From positions 1-35,797 of the forward strand of contig JABLXE010000021.1 in NCBI GenBank assembly GCA_013178225.1: a stretch of DNA of 35,797 nt, given 5' to 3'. The DNA is from Methanotrichaceae archaeon (GTDB taxonomy: Archaea; Halobacteriota; Methanosarcinia; Methanotrichales; Methanotrichaceae). The translations under genes and the position numbers were made by a program. Below, in pieces: positions 17,689 through 24,906 of the stretch. Numbering within the stretch: position 1 is the first letter of the stretch; every line of letters begins with the position of its first letter. The notes below the pieces were generated by a model. The model made no database searches and was not told the DNA's origin. It saw only the letters and a program-made list of their open reading frames with translations.

Positions 17689-18234
17689 CTACTGGCCAAG
17701 GTTCAGATCTTCGCGAGTGTATATCGACTGCAGCCTGTAGCCTTTATCCTGCAGGGCTTCTCTTCCCCCTTCCTGGCGGTCGAATATTGCCAGGGCCTGG
17801 ACCGGCCGGTATCCCGCGGCCTCAATTCTCTCAATGGCTCTTAAAATCGAGGCCCCTGAGGTAACCACGTCCTCTATCACCGCGACTTTTGCACCCTTCT
17901 TTAGGGTGGGGCCTTCGACGTAGCTCATGGTGCCGTGTTTCTTGGGCTCTTTTCGCACGATCAGCCCCTGCAAATTTCGTCCCTCTATGTGGCTCAGCGC
18001 CGCAATTGCGGCCACCAACGGATCGGCACCCAGGGTAAGTCCGCCTACGGCTTCAGCTTCCGGCGCAATCATGTCCAGAAAGATCCGGGCGGCGAGATAC
18101 GCTCCTTCCGAGCTGAGGGTAACTCGCTTGCAGTCGATGTAGTAGTTGCTGGTCCGTCCTGAAGACAGAGTAACTTGGCGCAGCTCCAGCGCCCTGGTCT
18201 TCAACAGCTCTAAAAGTCGGTCACGTTCGCTCAA
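17689..18234 (-). CDS. pyrE: orotate phosphoribosyltransferase
   Basis: A 181-residue enzyme that joins orotate to PRPP to give OMP in pyrimidine synthesis. The PRPP-binding motif VIEDVVTSGAS is at about 119-129. SSGRTSNYYIDCKRVTLSSEG and GGLTLGADPLVAAIAA are typical. The start is a TTG (LSERDRL), with AGGAG about 12 bases upstream. A four-codon frame (MTPN) overlaps the start and is probably incidental. This is the second pyrimidine gene in the window besides pyrH, but the two are 10 kb apart. Confidence 0.95.
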   Translation of the reverse strand: MSERDRLLELLKTRALELRQVTLSSGRTSNYYIDCKRVTLSSEGAYLAARIFLDMIAPEAEAVGGLTLGADPLVAAIAALSHIEGRNLQGLIVRKEPKKHGTMSYVEGPTLKKGAKVAVIEDVVTSGASILRAIERIEAAGYRPVQALAIFDRQEGGREALQDKGYRLQSIYTREDLNLGQ

Positions 18235-18304
18235 TTAGGCGTCATCTCCTTTTATGAAACAGCACTGGCCTTGGACAGATTATTGATTTAACCTTTTCTT
18301 TGCC

Positions 18305-19030
18305 TCAAGTTCTGTGCTGGGCGGCTGCTATTCCCCTGAGCGTTCCGAGGTCGGTTCCGTCCAGAAGGGTGATCCGGGCCTGCATCATGTCGCACATCGC
18401 CATAACCGGCCCCCTCACCCCTTCGCCGGGTTCGTTCAAGGGGAGGCCTCCGCACAGGTTATTGAAGGCCGGGACGACGATCAGATCCCGCGCCGGAAGC
18501 TGGCAGCCGTACTGGCGGCGGAGTGATTCCGGAGAGATTTTATTCCTGACCCAGACCCTGTGAGAAGAGCAGCACCCCAGCGGATCTTTCAGCCTCACCG
18601 CCGGATGAAGGTGCGCGGTCAGGAGCAGCTGAGCCTTGAACACATCCCGGCCTGGCCAGGTATGTCCGTGAAAGTATCCCACTCCATCGAGGACGAACCC
18701 TTCAGCCGACTGGACTTCCGTTCCCGCCGGGGCCATGTTTATCAGGCCCGCGTCGTGATTTCCGGGAACGATTAGAACCCTGACCTCATCGCTGAGGCTC
18801 TTGAGGAATGCCGGAACCTCCTGCTTCTCCTGCCAGCTGGTGCGGGGAACGTTGTGCTTTACATCCCCCAGTAGTACCAGCCGGTCAGGTTCCTGCTCGG
18901 AGACGGCGGCCCTCAGCCTCTTCAGAATGCCATCGGTCTGGCTGGGAATGCTTATTCCCCCCAACCACAGCTCGTATTCGAGGCCCAGATGCAGGTCCGC
19001 TGCTACCAGGACCCGCAGTTTGCGTTCCAC
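18305..19030 (-). CDS. calcineurin-like metallophosphoesterase (COG1407 type)
   Basis: A 241-residue phosphoesterase with all dimetal motifs in order: ADLHLG (about 10-15), LLGDVKHN, VPGNHDAG, YFHGHTWPG and TAHLHPAV. This is the archaeal/bacterial SbcD-like family COG1407, often found beside DNA repair or ligase genes; the substrate is not known. It follows the nucleoside deoxyribosyltransferase gene by 32 bases and lysK beyond that, so these three form a probable operon. Confidence 0.85.
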   Translation of the reverse strand: MERKLRVLVAADLHLGLEYELWLGGISIPSQTDGILKRLRAAVSEQEPDRLVLLGDVKHNVPRTSWQEKQEVPAFLKSLSDEVRVLIVPGNHDAGLINMAPAGTEVQSAEGFVLDGVGYFHGHTWPGRDVFKAQLLLTAHLHPAVRLKDPLGCCSSHRVWVRNKISPESLRRQYGCQLPARDLIVVPAFNNLCGGLPLNEPGEGVRGPVMAMCDMMQARITLLDGTDLGTLRGIAAAQHRT

Positions 19031-19062
19031 CAGGAGCAGGGGCTGTCCATATAGCGGGCTTA

Positions 19063-19476
19063 TCAGGGCAGAACCTTCTCCATATCGGATGCCAGCTCTT
19101 CCAGGTCGCGGGCGATCGATGAGCAGGACTGCTCGATCATGGCGTTCACCCTGGAGTCGCTGCGTTCGCCGGCTTTTCTAAAATCGGTGCGGATGCCCAG
19201 GATGGGTCCGCCGCGAGCATAAAAGTAGCCGATCTCCCAGGCCGTTCCGTCGTCCACCTGCGCCCCCTCCAGGACCGCGATCATGAGGCCGCAGTCCTGC
19301 AGTGCGGAGAGGTTAGATGCGAATATCTCCCCGGAAGTGCCGCAGGCGATCTCATGCGGCCAGATTACCTCAACTCTTTCCCCGAATCGCTCCTCCAGGA
19401 AAGCCCTGGCTTTCGCAGCCCACTCAATCTCGGCCTGGGAGAAAATCGGGCCGGACAGATAGATCCTGGCCTTCAT
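19063..19476 (-). CDS. nucleoside 2-deoxyribosyltransferase family protein
   Basis: A 137-residue protein of the nucleoside 2-deoxyribosyltransferase/DNPH1 fold, which cleaves or exchanges the base of (deoxy)nucleosides or nucleotides. It begins MKARIYLSGPIFSQAE (the substrate loop). Then come LQDCGLMIAVLEGAQVDDGTAWEIGYFYARG, holding the acidic D-x-G-T-x-x-E catalytic segment, and the GPILGIRTDFR strand. Its ATG overlaps the lysK stop (ATGA), showing translational coupling. A role in nucleotide salvage or sanitation is inferred from the family. Confidence 0.9.
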   Translation of the reverse strand: MKARIYLSGPIFSQAEIEWAAKARAFLEERFGERVEVIWPHEIACGTSGEIFASNLSALQDCGLMIAVLEGAQVDDGTAWEIGYFYARGGPILGIRTDFRKAGERSDSRVNAMIEQSCSSIARDLEELASDMEKVLP

Positions 19477-20972
19477 TGACCTGCTGTGGAGGCTTCAAGC
19501 AGCCTCTTCTTGACGAAATCGCGGTCCATGCTGGCCAGGAACCAGCCAACTTTGGGCCCCTGCCGGTCGCCGAGGAATGTCAGGTAAATGGCCTGGAAGA
19601 ACTTCTTGGAGTCCAGACCTTTTTCCTGGGCCACGGCGTAAACCGCGTCGTGGATCTCCTGAGCGGTCTTGTCATCCACCCGCTCCGCCAGCAGCCCCAG
19701 CCCCTGACGCTCCTCCACGGTCAGGTTGTTGACGGCAGGGGGCATGGTCTCGCGCACCTGGAACTTGACGAACTTGGGGGCGTATCTTTCCAGCCACATC
19801 TGTACGTTCCGGGACCGGCCCAGGATCTCGTCCCGCCTGGATATGTCGTACCCCGACCTCTGCAGGGCCTTGAAGAGCAGATCATCGCTGCCCTGTGCGA
19901 TCTGGACCGCCGTTACCATGTGGCGGAACGGTATCTCGAAGGGCTCGCTCTCACCTATGGCCGAGAGCTGCAGGGCTCGCTCGTCTCCCTTCCTCTGGTC
20001 GTACTCGTCCACCAGGTTCAGAAGCGGCAGGCCGGGATCGAACTCGATGTGCTTTTCCGGCTTGTTTCGAATTATCAGGTAGCGAAGCACCTCCGGAGGA
20101 ACCACGTCCAGCATCTCCTGGATGGTGACCACGATTCCGGTGGAGCTGTGCATGGCCCCCATGCCCTTAAGGTGAATCCACTCGTAAACTATGGGTTGGG
20201 GGGCAGGGTAGCCGTAGATCTCCTCGCTGATGCGCTTGCCGGTATCGTAGGACCCTCCGGCTGTGGCATGGTCCTTTCCGAAGGGCTCGATGGTTACATT
20301 GAATATCGACCAGCGGGCCGGCCAGTCCACGCGCCAAACCAGCTTGCCTCCGCCTCGCATGGAGACGCTGCCCCTGGAGCCGCACTGGCACTGGTAGTCC
20401 ACGGTTTCGTTCTCCAGGTCAAAGCCCACCACCTGAGAGGTGCCCATGCGACCGCAGCTCTGGCAGATGGGGTCAAAGGGGCTCCAGCTGGCGGGAACGT
20501 CTCTCCCTGAGACTTCCTTTAAGATCCTGGCGATCTCATCCCGGCGCTCCAGGGCGGTCTTGATGACTCCCACGTACTTGCCCTGTTTGTAGAGCACGTC
20601 TGCCCGGTAGATCTCGGGCTTGATGCCCAGGCGCTCCATGCTTCTTAAGAACGGAGCCAGAAAGTGGTCGGCGTAACTTCCGCAGCACCCGGTGGGGCAG
20701 GGAATCTCCGAGAGGGGCTTTCCCACATGCTCTTTGAAGCTCTCCGGCAGGAAGGGGTACAGCCGGCGCAGCCGGTCGAAGGTGTCGGCGATGTAGATCG
20801 GCCGTGCCTTCACGCCCCTGTCCTGCAGGGCGCGATAAACCGCCTCTGCGGACATGACCTCGCGCATATTGCCGATATGAACGGGTCCGGAAGGCGTGAT
20901 TCCTGTGGCGATGGTGTGAGGGCCGCTGTCCTCCAGTTTTTGAGCGATCACGTCAGCCCAGTGAATGGTCAT
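19473..20972 (-). CDS. lysK: lysyl-tRNA synthetase, class I
   Basis: A 499-residue class I synthetase that charges tRNA-Lys; many archaea use this form in place of the class II enzyme. The frame is open to 21071, but homology begins at MTIHWADVIAQKL (20972). The HIGH-type signature is in PSGPVHIGNMRE (about 25-36), and a KMSKS-like segment is KGMGAMHSSTG (about 265-275). A zinc-like region has CQSCGRMG and CQCGS. The C-terminal helical anticodon domain is complete. It is the first gene of the lysK-deoxyribosyltransferase-phosphoesterase unit. Confidence 0.96.
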   Translation of the reverse strand: MTIHWADVIAQKLEDSGPHTIATGITPSGPVHIGNMREVMSAEAVYRALQDRGVKARPIYIADTFDRLRRLYPFLPESFKEHVGKPLSEIPCPTGCCGSYADHFLAPFLRSMERLGIKPEIYRADVLYKQGKYVGVIKTALERRDEIARILKEVSGRDVPASWSPFDPICQSCGRMGTSQVVGFDLENETVDYQCQCGSRGSVSMRGGGKLVWRVDWPARWSIFNVTIEPFGKDHATAGGSYDTGKRISEEIYGYPAPQPIVYEWIHLKGMGAMHSSTGIVVTIQEMLDVVPPEVLRYLIIRNKPEKHIEFDPGLPLLNLVDEYDQRKGDERALQLSAIGESEPFEIPFRHMVTAVQIAQGSDDLLFKALQRSGYDISRRDEILGRSRNVQMWLERYAPKFVKFQVRETMPPAVNNLTVEERQGLGLLAERVDDKTAQEIHDAVYAVAQEKGLDSKKFFQAIYLTFLGDRQGPKVGWFLASMDRDFVKKRLLEASTAGQ

Positions 20973-21251
20973 GAACTGATCTCGAAGTAGGTAGAAGATA
21001 TTAAACTTCCGTTCTTGCTTCTGCTGGCCTTGAGGATGCCCAAGGCGTCGGGAAATTGAGGGTCTCACCAAAGGCCGGATAATCTAAAATTGCTGAGCCG
21101 CCGTATGCAACTGCCGGGCCATAGGCGCATTGGTCGCGGGCTCTTCCTGCAGTTGGTGCGAATTCTGATTCGGACCCAACCAGCAATTTAGCGGCAAGTG
21201 CGGGGCACGTACACCTGGTGCGTGGATTAGGAACGGTGGGCCATCGCGAGT

Positions 21252-21647
21252 TCAATATGAGATGACTGCTAATCCAGGGATACGCTTGAAATGGCTATCG
21301 TTTGACACTATTGAGGCTCCATTAGTCATGGTGATTGCTGCTATCAGGCAATCGAAATCGTTTATCGATTCCCCGCGTGATTTGAGTTCCGCAGAGAGAG
21401 CCGCAAACACCTCATAGGTGTCATCTTTTATCGGGAGGACAACAAAGGCATCCAGTATCTTCTTGACTTTCTGTATATCTCGCCTGGATTTCGTGGGCAA
21501 ATATGCGCCTTTGTATAGCTCGAGAGCGTTGACCTGTGTTGTGCACATCGTTTCTTGAGTTTCTTCCAGCTCAACGATCTTTCTGAGTGCTGGCTCCTTC
21601 CTGTGCAAGGCATCGATCAGGATGGTGGTATCAAGCACCAGCATCAA
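21252..21647 (-). CDS. vapC: VapC-type PIN-domain toxin
   Basis: A 131-residue PIN-domain ribonuclease, the toxin of a type II toxin-antitoxin pair. The acidic active-site residues are in place: D6 (LDTTILID), E43 (ALELYKG), D97/D99 ([10 protein letters not shown]) and D117 ([10 protein letters not shown]). VapC toxins usually cleave a specific tRNA or rRNA; the target is unknown. Its ATG overlaps the end of vapB by four bases, so the pair is translated together. Confidence 0.93.
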   Translation of the reverse strand: MMLVLDTTILIDALHRKEPALRKIVELEETQETMCTTQVNALELYKGAYLPTKSRRDIQKVKKILDAFVVLPIKDDTYEVFAALSAELKSRGESINDFDCLIAAITMTNGASIVSNDSHFKRIPGLAVISY

Positions 21648-21868
21648 AGATCAACTTCTCGCAATTTGGATTTACGCATTTCTTTGGACGCTGCCTCAAT
21701 CCGGTCTGCCAATGCATCATCCTGGCCTATCTCGGCCAGTATCTCTGAAAACTTTCGTTTGGCCGGGAAATTCTGGATAATAACATCCGAAAAGCTCTGA
21801 TTCTCACCCTTTCGACTCTTCAGCCGGTTGTAAGCCTCTTCGGTTATGGTTATGGTTTTGGTCGACAT
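21644..21868 (-). CDS. vapB: VapB-type antitoxin (DUF217-like)
   Basis: A 74-residue antitoxin. The N-terminus ([21 protein letters not shown], then [10 protein letters not shown]) fits the short archaeal ribbon-helix-helix/DUF217 antitoxins that bind DNA. The charged C-terminus (about 45-74) should wrap the VapC active site. The ATG at 21868 is preferred over a TTG one codon upstream. An imperfect palindrome lies directly in front of it, a likely self-regulatory operator. Confidence 0.88.
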   Translation of the reverse strand: MSTKTITITEEAYNRLKSRKGENQSFSDVIIQNFPAKRKFSEILAEIGQDDALADRIEAASKEMRKSKLREVDL

Positions 21869-21872
21869 CAAA

Positions 21873-21886
21873 ACATACGTGCATGT
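21873..21886. promoter_or_regulatory. imperfect palindrome before vapBC, candidate operator
   Basis: ACATACGTGCATGT pairs with its own complement at five of seven positions and lies five bases before the vapB start codon. Type II antitoxins usually bind such sites to repress their own operon. Confidence 0.4.
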
Positions 21887-22452
21887 ACTTGTATTAGTAT
21901 CTGCTCATCAGAGCGAAGTGCTAAGCCGTTTATGACATCTCCTTTCGTCATTGAGGCTGACGTGCCTGGGGATGATACCCCCGCACGATTTTACAAGTAA
22001 ATTTCAAACTTTTCGGTGTTCGTCCATCTTTTAAAGAGCTTAATTCGCAGCTTGTCTGCTTGAATAGATTGGTTATTGAAAACTCGGTGGTGTACCTCTA
22101 TTGAGTTGTTGCACATAAAAATCGCGTCAAAGGACGTCTCGGCCTATATATGCCAGATGAAACGCCATTCAGAGGCATTCAGCTCCTTTTGTGCCTGCAT
22201 TGAGATCCAGAAGGATCGATCAACTCAATGAAGGTAGACTACCTGCAGTCCTTGTGTAAGCTTTAAGTATCCAAAATTAAGATATATAATGATAATCCAT
22301 CAATAAATTGGGTGGGGTTATGCCATCCAGTAAAAATGATATAAAACGCGAAATATAGAACACAAAGCGAACATAACTCTTAATGAGTATACAGAAAGTT
22401 GATGAATCTTAATACTTGACATTATAGATAAACCATCTAAGGGGTAAAGAAG
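21887..22452. other. AT-rich intergenic region
   Basis: About 570 bases with no recognisable gene. A 41-codon open stretch at about 22107-22230 (plus strand, with AYICQMKRHSEAFSSF) resembles no protein I know. It has no start codon in good context and may be a decayed remnant. TATA-like sequences occur near 22277 and 22420-22430; the latter is suitably placed for the following gene. Confidence 0.35.
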
Positions 22453-23196
22453 ATGAGTTTTCAATTTTTAGCGATCACGTGTATCTTGATAGCAATGAGT
22501 TATGGGCCGATATGTTTGGCAGAAGTTGATGAAAAAATGGCTAATGGTACCCATAATTCCACTGATGTACCTCAGGAAATTGTCGTGTGTACTGGATGGC
22601 ATGCCCTTTGTACTGCATCCCACGACTGCATAATGCATGGCGACAAGGCTGATTGCGACTGTATGAGGGTTAATGAAACCCATATTGTTGTAACAAGCGA
22701 AATCCAGGATACTGAGATCAAAAACCTGACGGAGGCCCAATGCACTAATAAACATCCTTGCGATGTAGATCAAGCTCCTGTTTGTAACGCCATTAAGTAC
22801 GGACCGTATAAAGTTGATAATGTTACGTATGATTGGGTATCGACTTATTCTTATCGTGGATGGTGTGACCTTTGGCTGAAGCCAACAGTTTGTGATCAAA
22901 ACGCAACAGGTTATACCGGAGATAGATATTGGGCTATCTGTGATGGCGCTCCATGCACGGAAAACCAGAATCCATCCAATCCAGATAAACCCTTGAGCTG
23001 TCAGTGTCGGGTAAATGATACACCATTTGTGGGAATTAATGGCCGCTGCACCGGTGATGACGGTGGGATAATGTCAAGCATGCCTCTATGGGCATGGGAT
23101 TTCCGAAACAACACATACCCGTTTCCTATGCCTGGCTATGAATACGTAAAGAGTGCATGTGCCGATTTGAAATCTGATCCGTGGCCACCGAGATGA
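22453..23196 (+). CDS. secreted Cys-rich, N-glycosylation-site-rich protein
   Basis: A 247-residue protein with a signal peptide (about 1-23) and no other membrane segment. The mature part has 16 cysteines, many in close pairs (DCDC, SCQC), which suggests many disulfides. At least eight N-x-T sequons are present (NGT, NST, NET, NLT, NVT, NAT, NDT, NNT), so it is likely heavily glycosylated on the cell surface. AAGGGG nine bases before the ATG supports the start. Base composition is more AT-rich than the block to the left. No family was recognised. Confidence 0.75.
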   Translation: MSFQFLAITCILIAMSYGPICLAEVDEKMANGTHNSTDVPQEIVVCTGWHALCTASHDCIMHGDKADCDCMRVNETHIVVTSEIQDTEIKNLTEAQCTNKHPCDVDQAPVCNAIKYGPYKVDNVTYDWVSTYSYRGWCDLWLKPTVCDQNATGYTGDRYWAICDGAPCTENQNPSNPDKPLSCQCRVNDTPFVGINGRCTGDDGGIMSSMPLWAWDFRNNTYPFPMPGYEYVKSACADLKSDPWPPR

Positions 23197-23518
23197 TGGG
23201 GGCTGGGATACTAAGGCTAATCCCAACTCCAACTATATATAACCCACAAATTCGCCATTTCATTCTTGGCATCTCCAAAGCCAGAATTCTTTTTATAAAT
23301 ACCTTCTTAAACTCCAAAGGTCCCCATTCTACCCGATGGATGATACCGCCTCTTTTCTGGCTTACCGATATCGGAAAATCCAGACTGGGCAATTGTCGAA
23401 AATTCATTCCATAGTGTATCTGATAACAAGTAGTTAGCCCAAACGCTAATAGGCATCGCCCAATAGCTTCATCTCAACTTGTATAAAATCGTATGTACAA
23501 CTTTCAGACCTGAGTCTC
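23197..23518. other. intergenic region with a weak hairpin
   Basis: Just after the Cys-rich gene a TGGGAT...ATCCCA inverted repeat with a 10-base loop lies near 23213-23234, a weak candidate terminator. Nothing else was identified. Short frames on both strands lack ribosome sites. Confidence 0.3.
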
Positions 23519-23937
23519 TTAGATCTCGCCCTTCTTGAACATCTCAACCATCACCGAGAACACTGCAGTCTCCACGGATCGTCCAGCGCATAGAAGGCCT
23601 CGCTGGAATGCTTCTTGGCCATCTCCGCCAGCATCTGCCCGTAAACCCGATCCTCCTTCTTCAGCGCCTCTGGAGGCTTTCAGCCTTCTTTCCGAGACTT
23701 CCTTCATGCCCCATCCTAACGCTCTCGAAGCTCCTTCCCATGGTTGCTCCCCCACCCAAAACCTCTCCGGCCACATCCCGCCCTCTGGCAGAACGGCAGT
23801 CCTCCACGGCCCTTTTCCACGATACCCGCCCAGGACCTCGAATTGCGCTCGCGGGTAGGCAAGGGCTGCAGGTTCCAGTCAAGCCAGGGAAGGGCTGCAC
23901 CCACGTTGGCTGAGTTCAGGATTGCCAGCTCCTGCCA
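23519..23937 (-). pseudogene. GC-rich relic of a broken gene, C-terminal part
   Basis: On the minus strand, four pieces in different frames read as one protein. Piece 1, from 23937: WQELAILNSANVGAALPWLD, on through PLPTRERNSRSWAGIVE. Piece 2: RAVEDCRSARGRDVAGEVLG, on through GHEGSLGKKAESLQR. Piece 3: EALKKEDRVYGQMLAEMAKK, then HSSEAFYALDD. Piece 4: VETAVFSVMVEMFKKGEI and a TAA stop at 23519-23521. Shifts lie near 23816-23826, 23661-23672 and 23573-23582. The region is clearly GC-richer than both flanks. The upstream half of the gene is absent. The family was not recognised. Confidence 0.5.
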
Positions 23938-23996
23938 AAAACCTGGACAGATTTGATAATCTGAAATTGATAGAGCTAAATGTTCAATCTCTTCAA

Positions 23997-24048
23997 ATTC
24001 AAATCAATATTCGATTCAAATTAATATTTGATTCCAAATTAATATACC
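23997..24048. repeat. three tandem 17-18-base direct repeats
   Basis: Units are ATTCAAATCAATATTCG (23997-24013), ATTCAAATTAATATTTG (24014-24030) and ATTCCAAATTAATATACC (24031-24048). The copies abut exactly and differ at two or three positions. They lie 74-125 bases before the cupredoxin ATG, so they are candidate regulator-binding sites for that operon. Confidence 0.75.
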
Positions 24049-24065
24049 ATATCCCGCCACGATAA

Positions 24066-24080
24066 TCCTAAGTATTAGGA
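24066..24080. promoter_or_regulatory. perfect 6-base inverted repeat before the cupredoxin gene
   Basis: TCCTAA, spacer GTA, TTAGGA. It lies 42 bases before the ATG, between the direct repeats and the ribosome site, about where a transcription start region or operator would be. Confidence 0.45.
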
Positions 24081-24121
24081 AACAGAATATTAGAATTAAT
24101 TTTCTTCAAGGAGTGAGCGTT

Positions 24122-24859
24122 ATGATTGAGCCATTCGTATCCAGGATGATAGCATTATCTGTGTTGCTGATGCTTATGTTTTTTCCATCTCTTGTTCTGG
24201 CAACAGAGACGGGAACGCCCAATATTGCGATCAAAGATCCTTCTGACGGATCGGAAATTGCTGCGGGAAATGTGATTGTATCAGTTGAAGTTATGAACTT
24301 TTCACTGGCAGATAAATTCGGCCAGGAAAATGTTGCCGGCGAAGGGCACATTCACTACTACATAGATGCAGCAGTCCCCACGGAGCCCGGAAAACCAGCC
24401 ATCTCTGCCCCAGGTACATATATACCCTCTGCAGAAATTACCCATACATGGCAAAATGTGATTCCAGGACCACATAACCTTTCTGTTCAACTGGTGAACA
24501 ACGACCATACACCACTTGATCCATCCGTCGTAGACACCGTGAACGTCACCGCGCTCTCTGCAGCTAATGAGGCCGTGGTGGATCTGATTGCCCGAGGAAT
24601 CGCCTTCAATACCAAGAGCATCACGGTGCCCGCAGGCTCAATGGTCACGGTCAACTTTGATAACCAGGACTCTGGAATTAGACACAATTTCGCTGTTTAC
24701 GACTCTTCCGCTGCTGAAAAAGTGATCTTTAAGGGAGACCTCATAACCGGCCCGAGAAAGATTACCTATACCTTCCAGGCACCTGATGAGCCAGGGGTCT
24801 ACTTCTTCCGCTGCGATCCCCATGCTCGGATCATGAACGGTCAGTTCATTGTTCAGTAA
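24122..24859 (+). CDS. secreted two-domain cupredoxin
   Basis: A 245-residue secreted copper protein. GGAG nine bases before ATG 24122 fixes the start; an upstream GTG is less likely. A signal peptide (1-27) is followed by a DUF4399-like domain (about 33-142) with GEGHIHYYID and PGPHNLSVQLVNNDHTPL. The C-terminal domain (about 150-245) is plastocyanin-like. H188 (RHNFAVY) and the cluster C231, H234 and M238 (FRCDPHARIM) form a type I copper site. It should act as a small electron carrier outside the membrane. The quinoprotein-like gene follows 47 bases downstream, making electron transfer between the two products plausible. Confidence 0.9.
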   Translation: MIEPFVSRMIALSVLLMLMFFPSLVLATETGTPNIAIKDPSDGSEIAAGNVIVSVEVMNFSLADKFGQENVAGEGHIHYYIDAAVPTEPGKPAISAPGTYIPSAEITHTWQNVIPGPHNLSVQLVNNDHTPLDPSVVDTVNVTALSAANEAVVDLIARGIAFNTKSITVPAGSMVTVNFDNQDSGIRHNFAVYDSSAAEKVIFKGDLITGPRKITYTFQAPDEPGVYFFRCDPHARIMNGQFIVQ

Positions 24860-24906
24860 ACGAGATTGAGGATCGCATGAGACCGATATAGGACGAAATC
24901 GAGAGG

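Noticed and set aside
20973-21251. Possible 84-residue minus-strand protein (21001-21255) between lysK and vapC
   Set aside because: No ribosome site, no recognised family and an unusual Pro/Cys-rich start. The composition is mildly coding-like, so it may be a gene fragment, but there is too little to call it.
22107-22230. Possible transposase remnant
   Set aside because: The open stretch resembles no known transposase motif well enough; noted only as intergenic content.
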